Shown in pieces: positions 23,903-33,686 of a DNA stretch of 64,000 bases (its first letter is position 1; each line of letters starts with the position of its first letter). The DNA comes from an uncultured Bacillota bacterium (GTDB lineage Bacteria; Bacillota; Clostridia; Christensenellales; UBA1242): NCBI GenBank assembly GCA_900544595.1, contig UQVQ01000001.1, positions 1 to 64,000 of the forward strand, given 5' to 3'. A model generated the notes under the pieces. The model saw only the letters and a program-made list of their open reading frames with translations, ran no database searches and was not told the origin of the DNA. Position numbers and translations under genes: made by a program.

Positions 23903-26167
23903 TTAGATATACCATCTTTTTTGAGAAATTTGAGTTGTTTTTGCTTCTTTTCCAAGGAAATGAACAACATTTGAATTGTCGCTTGAAACTTCTTCGTTTG
24001 TTGAGAAATTTTTAATTTTTGAAACAAGGAAAAATTTGGATTCTTTGTTACTTTGAGGAAGAGTGTAGGTAACTTTTCCGTTCTGCCCGCCAAAGGTTTT
24101 AACAAGTTTATTTTCGTCGTTTTCAATTCGATAGAGTTCGTAGGTTATATGGCTTTGCGCATCGAATTCAAAAACATAATTCCCGTTTTCAATTTTTCCG
24201 TTTAAGGTTGCGGGTTCAACTTTAAGGAAGTTTGTTGATTTTTCTTTTGGAAGGTTAAATCTTGAAAACACTTCGGTAAGTTTATAGCGCGAAGGTATGA
24301 AATCGTTTGCGGTTTGAACAATGTTGTTTTTCTCATATTCAAGCGCGTCAATTTCAACTTCCGTGATGCTTGACGGAACTCTGAAATCTTTTGGTGTTTC
24401 AGTTTTGTAAATTGCTTTGAAATAGTTTTTAATCATGTCGGTTGGGGTTTTCCCGCCGGTTAAATAACCAATGTTATTTCCTGTTAAATCGCCAACCCAA
24501 GTTGCAACTGTGTCTTTTGTTGTTAGTGCAACCGAGAATGCATCGGAGTTTGTTACGCCAACGCCAACCGTTCCGCTTTTCCCAGCAATTTGGAAAGGAA
24601 GGGAGGCAAGACGTTTTGAAGTTCCTTTTGTTGCTGAAGTTTCCATCATCGAAACCATAAGATAGTTTGAGTCCTCGCGAAAAACTTCGTCGGGAACAAA
24701 CTTTGCTTCATAAATTGTTTTTCCATTTTCATCTTCAATTCTTTTAATAAATTTCGCGCCATAAAATTTTCCATTGTTAGCAAAAGTTGTGTATGCTGCG
24801 GCAAGAGTTTTAAGGTCTGTTCCATATGTCATTCCGCCAAGCGCAAGGGCGTAGCCGTTGTCGTTTTCGTCAAACTCAATTCCAAGACGCGTTGCATATC
24901 TTTTTGCTTTTGGAATTCCAACGTATGAAAGAATTTTAACTGCGGGAATGTTGCTTGAAAGGCTTAGGGCTTCGCGAGTGCTTAAATGTCCGCGGAAAGT
25001 TTTTTCAAAGTTTTGAGGTTTGTATCCGTTGATGTTAATTTCCTCGTCCAAAATTTTTGTTGCGGGAGAAACAATGTTTTCGTTAAGCGCTGGGGCATAA
25101 ACAAGAAGAGGCTTGATTGTTGAGCCCGGTTGACGCTTTGTTTTTAAAACATTATAGGCGCTTTTCCCATAGAACGCTTCAATTCCGTGGGTTAAGTTGT
25201 TAATTGAAATTCCTGCTTGGTCGAAACCAAGTTCTTCGGAGTAGATTGCGGCTTTAAGCGCATCTTGTTTTTCTTTTGAAAAGTAAGTGTGGATTTTATA
25301 TTTTCCAATTGCAATTTGTTTCGCGGGCATCTTCAAAATTTCTTCGGCTTCCATAATTGCACCTTGCGAATAGGTGTTTTGCCCGCGGTCGAATGTTTCG
25401 TTGATTTTAAGAACAAGGTCGGTTTCGCGCGCTTTTTGAGCAATTTCTTTCGAAATTTTTCCGTCTTTTTCCATTTCAAAAAGAACAAGGTTTCTTCGTT
25501 TAAGACAGCGTTCTTTATGCTGGATTGGGTCGAAAAAACCTGGAGATTTTATGATTGCAGCAAGCGTTGCGCCTTCTTCAAGATTAAGTTCGCTTGCACT
25601 TTTTGAAAAATAGAATTGAGAAGCATTTTCAATTCCATAAATGTTGTTTCCGTAATAAATTACATTAAGATAGTTTTCAAGAATTTCATCTTTTGAAAGT
25701 TTCTTTTCCATTTCGAGCGCAAGCGAAATTTCTTTAATTTTTCTTGAATATGTTTTTTCGCTTGAAAGATGGGTGTTTTTAATAAGTTGTTGAGAAATTG
25801 TTGATGCGCCTTGCGATGCTTTTCCCTTTGAAATGTTGTTTAAAATTGCTTTAACAATTCGTTTTGGGTTGATTCCGTTATGAGAATAAAATGTTTTGTC
25901 TTCAATTGAAATGAAGGCATCAATTGTTTCTTTTGGAATTTTTGAAAGGCTTATGTATTGGCTGTTAAAAAGGCTTTTGTCGGAAAGAAGATTTCCGTCA
26001 TCTCCATAAACTTCAATTTTCATGTTTGCGTTAATAAGTTTGTTTTGGTTGAATGTTTCACTTTTTGAAATTGAAAAGAAAATTGATGCAAAAACGCTTG
26101 CAGCAATAAACAAAAGTGCCAAAATGCTTGCAACAATAATTAAACTAATTTTCTTTGCCTTCTTCAC
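23903..26167 (-). CDS. Class A penicillin-binding protein (transglycosylase/transpeptidase)
   Basis: 754 residues. One N-terminal membrane helix (about 7-29). Glycosyltransferase family 51 domain with SIEDKTFYSHNGI (catalytic Glu89) and QGASTISQQLIKN (119-131). Transpeptidase domain with SxxK at Ser349-Lys352 (PGSTIKP), SxN at 404-406 (SSN) and KSGT at 530-533. It polymerises and cross-links peptidoglycan outside the membrane. The last 150 residues form a likely beta-sandwich (fibronectin-like) extension. Start is GTG 26167 with no ribosome binding site; it is divergent from dprA. Confidence 0.95.
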   Translation of the reverse strand: MKKAKKISLIIVASILALLFIAASVFASIFFSISKSETFNQNKLINANMKIEVYGDDGNLLSDKSLFNSQYISLSKIPKETIDAFISIEDKTFYSHNGINPKRIVKAILNNISKGKASQGASTISQQLIKNTHLSSEKTYSRKIKEISLALEMEKKLSKDEILENYLNVIYYGNNIYGIENASQFYFSKSASELNLEEGATLAAIIKSPGFFDPIQHKERCLKRRNLVLFEMEKDGKISKEIAQKARETDLVLKINETFDRGQNTYSQGAIMEAEEILKMPAKQIAIGKYKIHTYFSKEKQDALKAAIYSEELGFDQAGISINNLTHGIEAFYGKSAYNVLKTKRQPGSTIKPLLVYAPALNENIVSPATKILDEEININGYKPQNFEKTFRGHLSTREALSLSSNIPAVKILSYVGIPKAKRYATRLGIEFDENDNGYALALGGMTYGTDLKTLAAAYTTFANNGKFYGAKFIKRIEDENGKTIYEAKFVPDEVFREDSNYLMVSMMETSATKGTSKRLASLPFQIAGKSGTVGVGVTNSDAFSVALTTKDTVATWVGDLTGNNIGYLTGGKTPTDMIKNYFKAIYKTETPKDFRVPSSITEVEIDALEYEKNNIVQTANDFIPSRYKLTEVFSRFNLPKEKSTNFLKVEPATLNGKIENGNYVFEFDAQSHITYELYRIENDENKLVKTFGGQNGKVTYTLPQSNKESKFFLVSKIKNFSTNEEVSSDNSNVVHFLGKEAKTTQISQKRWYI

Positions 26168-26297
26168 AAAAAATATTATTTGTCATTATCAAAAATATAT
26201 TATGAAAGTTTGAACTTTGTTAAAGTTGAGAGAAATTAAATTTCAAAAAAAAGTTTTTGTTTCTTGAAACTTTGTGATATATTGTTTTGGAATTGAT

Positions 26298-27434
26298 ATG
26301 GAAAAAACATACACGCAAAACGAAAAAGCACTAATTTTTTTAAGTTTGTTCGACATTGTTCCTCAAAAGGAGATTGAACTTCTTTCTCTTTTCGAAAGCC
26401 CAAGCGAGCTTTTGGAAACCTTTTTTGAACGTGAAAAAGAAATTAACGCGCTTTTTTCAAAAGGAATGAGAAATGGCTCGAAGGCAGGCAATGGAGAAAC
26501 GCATAAAACCGTTGAGCAAATGAAAGACGCGCTTAATGAAAATTTGCTTTCGTCTTATATAAAAAATTTAAATAGTAAAAATATTTTTGTTTTAACGCCA
26601 TACAGCGAAAACTATCCTAAAAAACTTTTAGAGCTTGATTTTCCTCCTCAAACACTTTTCTGTCTTGGCGATGTTTCGCTTCTTGGAACAGATTGCATTG
26701 GTGTTGTTGGAACAAGAACTCCAACGCCATATGGAAAGATTGTAACCGAAAAATTTACGCGAGGGCTTTGCGAAAATAATTTCACAATTGTTAGCGGGCT
26801 TGCTGCTGGGGTTGACACAATTGCCCATAGAACTGCGCTTGACAACGGCGGAAAAACAATTGCGGTTCTTGGCGGCGGCTTTGAACATATTTTCCCTTCG
26901 TTCAACATTGAACTTGCAAAAAGAATTTCAAACGAAGGACTTTTAATAAGCGAATATCGTCCAAGTTTCACTCCTGCGCAATACACTTTCCCTCTTCGAA
27001 ATCGAATTATTGCAGGGCTTTCGCTTGGAATTTTAATAACCGAAGCAGGGGAAAAAAGTGGCGCGCTCCACACCAAAGAGTTTGCCCTTGAACTTGGCCG
27101 CGAAGTTTTTGCCGTTCCGGGGAACATAAACAGCCTTATGAGCAAAGGAACAAATCGGCTTATTCGAAGCGCGCAAGGAGCATGTGTTTTAGACTTTGAA
27201 GATATTGTTTGCGTTTTTCGTCAAAACATTGTAAAATCTTCAACTGTTAAGCTTTCGCAACTTAGTTTTGACGATCAAAAAATTGTTTCCGTGCTTGAAA
27301 GGAGCGAAAAAACAATTGAAGAATTAACAGAAGAAACTGGCTTCCCAATTCAAAAACTTAACGCGCTTTTAACAATGCTTGAAATTAAAGGGCTTGTTAA
27401 ACAGTTGCCGGGAAACACATATGTTTTAATTTAA
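26298..27434 (+). CDS. dprA: DNA processing protein DprA
   Basis: 378 residues. Loads RecA on incoming single-stranded DNA during transformation. The Rossmann-like core is complete: GVVGTRTPTPYGK, IVSGLAAGVDTIAHRTAL, TIAVLGGGFEHIFP, ISEYRPSFTPAQYTFPLRNR (shortened here by motif), and PGNINSLMSKGTN; a C-terminal winged helix follows. ATG 26298 is preferred to an in-frame GTG at 26274, which would overlap a TGATATATT extended -10 element. It is followed 18 nt later by topA, as in Bacillus and many clostridia. Confidence 0.93.
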   Translation: MEKTYTQNEKALIFLSLFDIVPQKEIELLSLFESPSELLETFFEREKEINALFSKGMRNGSKAGNGETHKTVEQMKDALNENLLSSYIKNLNSKNIFVLTPYSENYPKKLLELDFPPQTLFCLGDVSLLGTDCIGVVGTRTPTPYGKIVTEKFTRGLCENNFTIVSGLAAGVDTIAHRTALDNGGKTIAVLGGGFEHIFPSFNIELAKRISNEGLLISEYRPSFTPAQYTFPLRNRIIAGLSLGILITEAGEKSGALHTKEFALELGREVFAVPGNINSLMSKGTNRLIRSAQGACVLDFEDIVCVFRQNIVKSSTVKLSQLSFDDQKIVSVLERSEKTIEELTEETGFPIQKLNALLTMLEIKGLVKQLPGNTYVLI

Positions 27435-27452
27435 AGATATAGGAGAATGAGA

Positions 27453-29468
27453 ATGAAATTAGTTATCATCGAAGGACCAGGTAAAAGAGAAACATTGAAA
27501 AAATATCTAGGACAAGGCTATGAAGTTTTTGCAACAAAAGGTCATGTTCGCGACCTTCCTGCAAAAGATTTTGGCGTTGACCTTCGAACAATTGTTCCAA
27601 AATATGAAATTATGGAGGACAAGGTTGACCTTATTGCAGAGCTTAAAAAGAAAGCAAAAAAGGCAGACGAAGTTTTGATTGCAACCGACCCAGATAGGGA
27701 AGGGGAAGCAATTGCTTGGCACATTGCAAACATTTTGGAAATCGACCCACAAACAAAGTGTAGAATTGAGTTTAACGAAATTTCGAAAAAAGCAGTTACC
27801 GAAGCTTTATCAAAACCAAGAGCAATAAATATGGATCTTGTTAATGCTCAGCAAACAAGAAGAATTTTGGACAGAATTGTTGGCTATAAACTTTCACCAA
27901 TAATTTGCAAAAGAATCAAACCAAAACTTAGCGCAGGACGTGTTCAATCTGTTGCTTTAAAACTTGTTTGCGACCGTGAAAATGAAATTAACGCGTTCGT
28001 TCCAGAAGAATATTGGAACATATCTGCCGACCTTGAGAACAAGGAAAAAGCAAAGTTTAAAGCAGCTTTAAACACAATTGATGGCAAAAAAGCAAAGGTT
28101 TCAAACGAAGAAGAAGCAAACAAAATTAAACAAGACCTTTCTGGCGCATCATATGTTGTTGCAAACATTAAGAAAACTCAAACAAAATCGCACGCTCCAG
28201 CACCTTTCACAACAAGCACAATGCAACAAGACGCGCTTAACAAACTTGGAATGAACCTTAAAAAGACGTCGCTTTGCGCACAACAACTTTATGAAGGCGT
28301 TGAAATTGAAGGCGAAGGAAAGGTTGCTCTTATAACATACATAAGAACCGACAGCACGCGTGTTTCGCCAGATGCACAAGCATTAACTCTTGCCTACATT
28401 GCAAAACAATATGGCGATAAGTATGTCCCTTCAAAACCTAACATCTATAAAACGAAAGAAACAGCGCAAGATGCCCACGAGGCAATTCGCCCAATTTCAA
28501 TTGAAAGAACGCCCGCAAGTGTTATGAGTTCGCTTTCGCCAGATAACTTTAAACTCTATAAACTTATTTACGAACGTTTCCTTGCAAGCCAAATGAGCGA
28601 TGCGCTCTATAACAATGTTAACGTTGATATTTCCGCAAATAACTATGGATTTAAAGCAGTTGGGAAAACTGTTGAATTCTTAGGTTACACGGCAGTTTAT
28701 AAAAACTACGTTGAAAAAGAAGACGACCCTTCAAAAATTCCACCTCTTTCTGTTGGTGAAACGCTTGGACTTGTTAAATTCAACATGGAACAAAAGTTCA
28801 CAAAGCCACCTGCACGCTACACAGAAGCAAGTTTGGTTAAGGAAATGGAAGAAAAGGGAATTGGTCGACCTGCAACATATGCAATGACAATAACAACACT
28901 TGCAACTCGTTCCTACACGGCTTTGGACGGAAAATATCTCTATCCAACAGAACTTGGAAAAGTTGTTAATGAATATTTAGCAAAAAATTTCCATCAAGTT
29001 ATTAACGTTAAATTCACAGCGGATATGGAAACGCGTCTTGATGAAATTGCTGAACAAGGAAAAGATTGGCAAGCGGTTGCAAGCAGTTTTTGGAACAGTT
29101 TCTCTGGTCTTTTAACAAAAGCCGGCGCAAACTATGACAAAATTAAGGTTGCACCTGAAAAAACTGATATCGTTTGCGATAAATGCGGCGCTCCAATGGT
29201 TGTTCGCGAAGGAAGATATGGAAAATTCCTTGGGTGCAGCGCCTATCCAAAATGCAATAATATTATGAAACTTAATGCTCAAACATCGCAAAGCGAAGAA
29301 AAACCAAAATATGAACCAAAAGTTATTGGGAAATGTCCGGAATGCAAAGATGGAGATATAACAGTTCGAAGAAGTAAAGCAGGAAGAATGTATTATGCGT
29401 GCAATAAGTGTAAGTTCTATGCGTTCGCAAATCCAATGAAAAACAAAACAGAAGAAACAGCAAACTAA
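27453..29468 (+). CDS. topA: DNA topoisomerase I
   Basis: 671 residues. Type IA topoisomerase relaxing negative supercoils. TOPRIM domain MKLVIIEGPGKRETL and DPDREGEAIAW, catalytic Tyr in TYIRTDSTRVS, and two C-terminal zinc ribbons: CDKCG...GKFLGCSAYPKC and CPECKDG...YYACNKCKF. The usual start motif is IVESPAK; here IIEGPGK keeps the catalytic Glu. ATG 27453 is chosen over 27447 because AGGAG lies 9 nt upstream of it. Confidence 0.97.
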   Translation: MKLVIIEGPGKRETLKKYLGQGYEVFATKGHVRDLPAKDFGVDLRTIVPKYEIMEDKVDLIAELKKKAKKADEVLIATDPDREGEAIAWHIANILEIDPQTKCRIEFNEISKKAVTEALSKPRAINMDLVNAQQTRRILDRIVGYKLSPIICKRIKPKLSAGRVQSVALKLVCDRENEINAFVPEEYWNISADLENKEKAKFKAALNTIDGKKAKVSNEEEANKIKQDLSGASYVVANIKKTQTKSHAPAPFTTSTMQQDALNKLGMNLKKTSLCAQQLYEGVEIEGEGKVALITYIRTDSTRVSPDAQALTLAYIAKQYGDKYVPSKPNIYKTKETAQDAHEAIRPISIERTPASVMSSLSPDNFKLYKLIYERFLASQMSDALYNNVNVDISANNYGFKAVGKTVEFLGYTAVYKNYVEKEDDPSKIPPLSVGETLGLVKFNMEQKFTKPPARYTEASLVKEMEEKGIGRPATYAMTITTLATRSYTALDGKYLYPTELGKVVNEYLAKNFHQVINVKFTADMETRLDEIAEQGKDWQAVASSFWNSFSGLLTKAGANYDKIKVAPEKTDIVCDKCGAPMVVREGRYGKFLGCSAYPKCNNIMKLNAQTSQSEEKPKYEPKVIGKCPECKDGDITVRRSKAGRMYYACNKCKFYAFANPMKNKTEETAN

Positions 29469-29484
29469 AAATTGCTGTTTTTTA
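29455..29484 (+). terminator. Terminator of dprA-topA
   Basis: Stem AAACAGCAA (29455-29463) and TTGCTGTTT (29472-29480), with the topA stop codon in the loop and a T-run after. Confidence 0.85.
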
Positions 29485-29552
29485 TGTTATAAATCCAAAA
29501 TTAGGAAACCATTATTTTATGGCGGAAAGAGGAAAGATTTGAAAATTTCATT

Positions 29553-29580
29553 TTGATAAATCAAATTTAAGATATATAAT
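29553..29580 (+). promoter_or_regulatory. Promoter of hslVU
   Basis: TTGATA (29553-29558), 16-bp spacer, TATAAT (29575-29580). Short leader with GGAGG before ATG 29600. Confidence 0.75.
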
Positions 29581-29599
29581 ACAGTGTATGGAGGAAAAA

Positions 29600-30133
29600 A
29601 TGGAACTTAGAGGAACAACAATATGTGCTGTTAGAAAAAACGGCAAAACTGCAATTGCAGGAGATGGACAAGTTACAATGCAAAACAGTGTTATCTTTAA
29701 AGACAATGCGGTTAAAGTTAGAAGAATTTATAACGGGAAAGTTGTTATTGGCTTTGCCGGAAGCGTTGCCGATGCATTCAGTCTTTGCGAGCGCTTTGAA
29801 GAAATGCTTAATAAATATTCGGGAAATTTGATGAGAAGTGCGGTTGAACTTGCACAACTTTGGCGCGGAGATAAGGTTCTTAGAAAACTTGAAGCAATGA
29901 TGATTGTTGCAAACGAAGAACAAATGTTAATTCTTTCAGGAATGGGCGATGTTATTGAACCTTCCGACGGCGTTTGCGCAATTGGCTCGGGCGGAAACTA
30001 TGCTTTGGCGGCGGCAAAAGCCTTGATTGAAAACACAAAACTTAGCGCAAAAGAAATTGCAAAAAAATCACTTGAAATTGCTGGGCAAATTTGTGTTTTC
30101 ACAAATGACCACTTAACAATTGAGGAAATTTAA
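29600..30133 (+). CDS. hslV: ATP-dependent protease subunit HslV (ClpQ)
   Basis: 177 residues. Proteasome-like peptidase that forms the core of HslUV. ATG 29600 is chosen because GGAGGAAAAA precedes it; an ATG four codons earlier forms part of that site. The product MELRGTTICAV would be trimmed to expose Thr6 as nucleophile, as in E. coli HslV (B. subtilis ClpQ uses Ser). AGDGQVTM and GSGGNYALAAAKAL are conserved. hslU follows after 10 nt. Confidence 0.96.
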   Translation: MELRGTTICAVRKNGKTAIAGDGQVTMQNSVIFKDNAVKVRRIYNGKVVIGFAGSVADAFSLCERFEEMLNKYSGNLMRSAVELAQLWRGDKVLRKLEAMMIVANEEQMLILSGMGDVIEPSDGVCAIGSGGNYALAAAKALIENTKLSAKEIAKKSLEIAGQICVFTNDHLTIEEI

Positions 30134-30143
30134 GGAGAGAAAA

Positions 30144-31454
30144 ATGAATTTAACACCAAAACAAGTTGTTGACGAATTAAATCAATATATAATTGGGCAA
30201 GATGAAGCAAAAAAAGCGGTTGCTGTTGCCCTTAGAAATAGATATCGTCGAAGTAAACTTTCGAAAGAAATGCGTGACGAGATAACACCAAAAAACATCA
30301 TTATGAAAGGTCCAACAGGGGTTGGAAAAACTGAAATTGCAAGACGTCTTGCAAAACTTGTTAAAGCACCTTTCATCAAAATTGAAGCAACAAAATATAC
30401 TGAAGTTGGCTATGTTGGACGCGACGTTGAAAGTATGGTTCGCGACCTTGTTGAAACTTCGGTTCGAATGGTTAAAGACGAAAAACAACACGAAGTTGAA
30501 AAGAAAGCAAAAGTTACTGTTGATAAAATTTTGCTTGACGCAATTTACAAATCGGAACTTGCAAAAAATCCAAATTCAAATGCCGACGAACTTAAGGAAA
30601 AACTTAAAGTTCTTTATGACGAAGGAAAACTTGATGAGCAAACCGTTGAAATTGAAGTTCAAGACGTTCCAAAGCCGCTCGACCTAACAAGCGGAGTTGC
30701 TGAAATTAACATTGGGAGTATGCTTGGCGGAATTTTCCCACAAAGAAAAAAGCGCCGCAAACTTAGTGTTTTGGAAGCACGCGAACTTTTAACAAACGAA
30801 GAATGCGACAAGATGATTGATATGGACAGTGTTAACAGCGAGGCAATTAAACGCGCGGAAGAAGAAGGAATAATTTTTATCGACGAAATTGATAAAGTTA
30901 TTGGAAAAGCGGCAACCTCAAACGGCCCAGATGTTTCGCGCGAAGGTGTTCAACGCGACATTTTGCCAATTGTTGAAGGCTCAACTGTTGCAACAAAATA
31001 TGGAAATGTTAAAACAGATTTCATTTTGTTTATTGCCTCAGGGGCATTCCATGTTTCAAAAATTGAGGATATGATTCCAGAACTTCAAGGGCGTTTCCCA
31101 ATTAAGGTTGAGCTAAAGAACTTAACAAAAGATGATTTCTATAAGATTTTAACCGAAACAAAAACTTCTGTAACAACGCAATATGCCGAACTTTTAAAGG
31201 TTGATAACATCGACCTTGATTTCACCGATGATGCACTTAAAGAAATTGCCGAAATTGCCGAAGAAGAAAACGAAACAAACGAAAATATTGGCGCACGCCG
31301 TCTGCATTCCATAATTGAAAAAGTTTTGGAAGACATTTCGTTTAACGCAACTGGCGAAAATCCTCTTGTTAAAGTTGTTATCGACAAAAACTATGTTCAA
31401 AATGCTTTTGGCGAAGACAGAAAAAAATATGACCTTAAAAAGTATGTTTTATAA
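30144..31454 (+). CDS. hslU: ATP-dependent protease ATPase subunit HslU (ClpY)
   Basis: 436 residues. AAA+ unfoldase feeding HslV. TPKQVVDELNQYIIGQDEAKKAVA at the N-terminus, Walker A GPTGVGKTE, pore loop GYVGRDVE, Walker B IIFIDEIDK, sensor and ARRLH motif are present; the C-terminus KKYVL inserts into HslV. ATG 30144 follows AAGGAGAG. The last base of its stop overlaps the tcdA start. Confidence 0.97.
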   Translation: MNLTPKQVVDELNQYIIGQDEAKKAVAVALRNRYRRSKLSKEMRDEITPKNIIMKGPTGVGKTEIARRLAKLVKAPFIKIEATKYTEVGYVGRDVESMVRDLVETSVRMVKDEKQHEVEKKAKVTVDKILLDAIYKSELAKNPNSNADELKEKLKVLYDEGKLDEQTVEIEVQDVPKPLDLTSGVAEINIGSMLGGIFPQRKKRRKLSVLEARELLTNEECDKMIDMDSVNSEAIKRAEEEGIIFIDEIDKVIGKAATSNGPDVSREGVQRDILPIVEGSTVATKYGNVKTDFILFIASGAFHVSKIEDMIPELQGRFPIKVELKNLTKDDFYKILTETKTSVTTQYAELLKVDNIDLDFTDDALKEIAEIAEEENETNENIGARRLHSIIEKVLEDISFNATGENPLVKVVIDKNYVQNAFGEDRKKYDLKKYVL

Positions 31455-32137
31455 TGGAAAGATTTAAACGAACCGAAATTTTATTTGGAAAAGAAAAAAT
31501 GGACAAGTTATATAATGCCCATGTTCTTGTTGTTGGCGTTGGTGGAGTTGGCGGCTATGTTTGCGAAATGCTTGCAAGAAGCGGTGTTGGGGCGCTTACA
31601 ATTGTTGATTTTGATGTTGTTTCGCTTTCAAACATAAATCGCCAAATCATTGCGCTTTCTTCAACAGTTGGTCTTCCAAAAGTTGAGGTTATGGAAAAGA
31701 GAATTAAAGAAATCAACCCTAATTGCGTCGTAACGTCAAAATTGCTTAAAGTAAATAAAGAAACAATCGGCGAAGTTTTTGATTCAAAATTTAACTATGT
31801 TGTTGACGCAATCGACAATTTGGAAGGAAAAGTTGAGTTAATTAAAGCTGCAAAAGAGCGAAATATTCCAATAATTTCCGCAATGGGCGCGGGAAATAGA
31901 ACCCAAATTCCCGTTTTTAGAATTTGCGATGTTTATAAAACATACAACGACGGGCTTGCAAGAAAATTTAGGAAAATGCTTCGAGATTGGGGCATTGAAA
32001 GCCTTGATGTTTGTTTTTGCGATGAAAAGTCAATTCCAAATCCAAATGAAAAAGTTATTGGTTCAACGGCATATTCGCCTTCAATGTGTGGGAGCACAAT
32101 TTCTGCTTTTGTTGTTTTAAAACTTATAAATGAATGA
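31454..32137 (+). CDS. tcdA: tRNA threonylcarbamoyladenosine dehydratase (TcdA/YgdL)
   Basis: 227 residues. E1-like enzyme that cyclises t6A37 in ANN-decoding tRNAs to ct6A. N-terminal RTEILFG, nucleotide loop VVGVGGVGGYVCEML, VDFDVVSLSNINRQ (adenylation Asp and Arg), IDNLEGKVELI and the tail STAYSPSMCGSTISAFVV match the family. It is the third gene of hslVU-tcdA with a TAATG overlap. Confidence 0.92.
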   Translation: MERFKRTEILFGKEKMDKLYNAHVLVVGVGGVGGYVCEMLARSGVGALTIVDFDVVSLSNINRQIIALSSTVGLPKVEVMEKRIKEINPNCVVTSKLLKVNKETIGEVFDSKFNYVVDAIDNLEGKVELIKAAKERNIPIISAMGAGNRTQIPVFRICDVYKTYNDGLARKFRKMLRDWGIESLDVCFCDEKSIPNPNEKVIGSTAYSPSMCGSTISAFVVLKLINE

Positions 32138-32144
32138 AATTTAT

Positions 32145-32173
32145 TTGTTAAAGAAAAGGTTTAGTGGTAAAAT
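32145..32173 (+). promoter_or_regulatory. Promoter of the RseC-like/trxA pair, leaderless
   Basis: TTGTTA (32145-32150), 17-bp spacer, TAAAAT (32168-32173), then 8 nt to ATG 32182 with no ribosome binding site. Confidence 0.7.
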
Positions 32174-32181
32174 AAAATTGT

Positions 32182-32577
32182 ATGAAAAAGAAAAAACAAA
32201 AACCAATTTTTGAAAATTGCATTGTTTTGGAAGCGGGAGAAAAATCTGCTTTAATTCAAGCGGGCGAAAACAAAATTGTTGCAAGAACTCCCAAAAAACT
32301 TGAAAAAGGCGGAAGAGTTTCGCTTTTTAAAGCGGCAACTTTTCCAAAAGCGCTTGAAATATTTTTATATTTAATTCCGCTATATTTCTTTGCATTATCA
32401 TTTGGGTTTGGGTTCTTTTTCAAAAACAGTTTAACGCATTATTTGGTAACCCTTGGCGCAAGTTTGCTTGGAATTTTAGTTTTGCTTGTTTTGCGCTTCA
32501 CAATTGGGAAAATGCCAGAAAATAAGTTTATTGCGATTAAAGAAGGAGAGGAAAATGAAAATTGTTCAAAAAGATGA
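32182..32577 (+). CDS. RseC/MucC-like two-helix membrane protein
   Basis: 131 residues. A small N-terminal basic beta-rich part (about 1-48) is followed by two membrane helices (about 55-77 and 84-104) in the RseC/MucC layout; the four Cys typical of Proteobacterial RseC are not present. RseC relatives in Bacillota often accompany redox genes, and here trxA overlaps the 3' end by 23 bases. Moderate confidence in the family; the exact role is unknown. Confidence 0.55.
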   Translation: MKKKKQKPIFENCIVLEAGEKSALIQAGENKIVARTPKKLEKGGRVSLFKAATFPKALEIFLYLIPLYFFALSFGFGFFFKNSLTHYLVTLGASLLGILVLLVLRFTIGKMPENKFIAIKEGEENENCSKR

Positions 32578-32869
32578 ATTTGAAAAAATAATTAACGAAA
32601 GCAAGCCAACAATTGTTGATTTTTTTGCAACTTGGTGCGGGCCATGTAAAATGCTTTCCCCAATTTTAGAAAAAGTTGAAGAGGATTCAAAAGGCGAGTT
32701 TAACATTGTTAAAATTGACGTTGATGAAAGTTATGATGTTGCAAAAAAATATGGAATTATGAGCGTTCCAACAATGATAATCTTCAAAGATGGAGATGAA
32801 CAAGAAAAAATTGTTGGATTGCGTCAAAAAAATCAAATTGAAGATGCAGTTAGAAATTACATAGACTAA
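32555..32869 (+). CDS. trxA: Thioredoxin
   Basis: 104 residues with the active site WCGPC in VDFFATWCGPCKML and the conserved cis-Pro in SVPTM. General disulfide reductant in the cytoplasm. ATG 32555 follows AAGGAGAG and lies inside the end of the RseC-like gene, so translation is coupled. Terminator downstream at 32894-32924. Confidence 0.95.
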   Translation: MKIVQKDEFEKIINESKPTIVDFFATWCGPCKMLSPILEKVEEDSKGEFNIVKIDVDESYDVAKKYGIMSVPTMIIFKDGDEQEKIVGLRQKNQIEDAVRNYID

Positions 32870-32893
32870 GAAATCATTTATCAAAATAAAACA

Positions 32894-32924
32894 AAACAAG
32901 CAAAAAATTTGCTTGTTTTTTAAA
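32894..32924 (+). terminator. Terminator of trxA
   Basis: AAACAAGCAAA and TTTGCTTGTTT form the stem, followed by T. The 3' arm holds the -35 box (TTGTTT, 32913-32918) of the next gene. Confidence 0.85.
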
Positions 32925-32941
32925 TTATATAAGTATATAAT
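32913..32941 (+). promoter_or_regulatory. Promoter of yugP-like gene inside the trxA terminator, leaderless
   Basis: TTGTTT (32913-32918), 17-bp spacer, TATAAT (32936-32941), then 7 nt to ATG 32949. No ribosome binding site. Confidence 0.7.
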
Positions 32942-32948
32942 AAATCGT

Positions 32949-33659
32949 ATGATTTTTGTGATTCTTGGAATTTTTGTTGTTTTTTTGGCTGTTGCGCTTG
33001 GAATTGCAACCTATGCAAATGCGCAACTTCAAGACACATTTGAAAAATATAATCATGTTCCTTGCAACAAAAAAATAACAGGAGGGCAATTTGCTCTTCA
33101 CATAACAAACACGCTTTTCGAAAGCCGAATTCAAGTTGGGCGAACGAAAGGTTATTTAAACGATGGATACAGTTCAAAATCGAAAATGGTTGTCCTTTCA
33201 GAAGCAACTTGTGATGTTGCAAGCGTTGCTGCGCTGACGGTTGTTGCTCATGAATTTGGACATGCAAGCCAAGATTTAACAAACTCGAAAAAACTAAGAC
33301 TTAATAAATCGCTAACTCGAACAATCAAAGTTCTTGGCTATTTTATGTTTCCGCTTGCAGTTCTTGGAATTTTCTTTTTGCTTGTTTTCCCAGAAATTCT
33401 TGCGATTGGCTTTGCGTTCTTGGGCGCATCAATTTTAATTTTTCTTTTAGCGGTTGCGTTAAAACTTTCGTGCGTTCCGCTTGAAAAAGATGCTTCAAAA
33501 CGTGGTCTTAAAATAATTGAAAAAACGCAGGCTCTCGACGATGACGAGCTTGAAATGGCAAAAGACCTTTTGCACGCGGCATTTTTAACATATGTTGGCG
33601 ATTTCTTGCGCTCAATTTTATGGTGGACATTCCTAACAAGAAAAACAAAAATGTTTTAA
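32949..33659 (+). CDS. YugP-family membrane zinc metalloprotease
   Basis: 236 residues from ATG 32949. The zinc motif HEFGH (in VVAHEFGHASQD) and downstream Glu in LEKDASKRGL match the YugP/neutral zinc metallopeptidase type 2 family. A hydrophobic N-terminus, two central helices (about 128-175) and a final hydrophobic stretch anchor it. ATG 32949 is chosen because the promoter's -10 box ends 7 nt before it; a longer frame would start inside the terminator. Its substrate is not known. Confidence 0.85.
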   Translation: MIFVILGIFVVFLAVALGIATYANAQLQDTFEKYNHVPCNKKITGGQFALHITNTLFESRIQVGRTKGYLNDGYSSKSKMVVLSEATCDVASVAALTVVAHEFGHASQDLTNSKKLRLNKSLTRTIKVLGYFMFPLAVLGIFFLLVFPEILAIGFAFLGASILIFLLAVALKLSCVPLEKDASKRGLKIIEKTQALDDDELEMAKDLLHAAFLTYVGDFLRSILWWTFLTRKTKMF

Positions 33660-33686
33660 AAATATATAAACAAAAAGAGGAAAAAT

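Noticed and set aside
26648..27145. 165-codon minus-strand open frame
   Set aside because: Antisense to the conserved Rossmann core of dprA; a by-product of codon bias.
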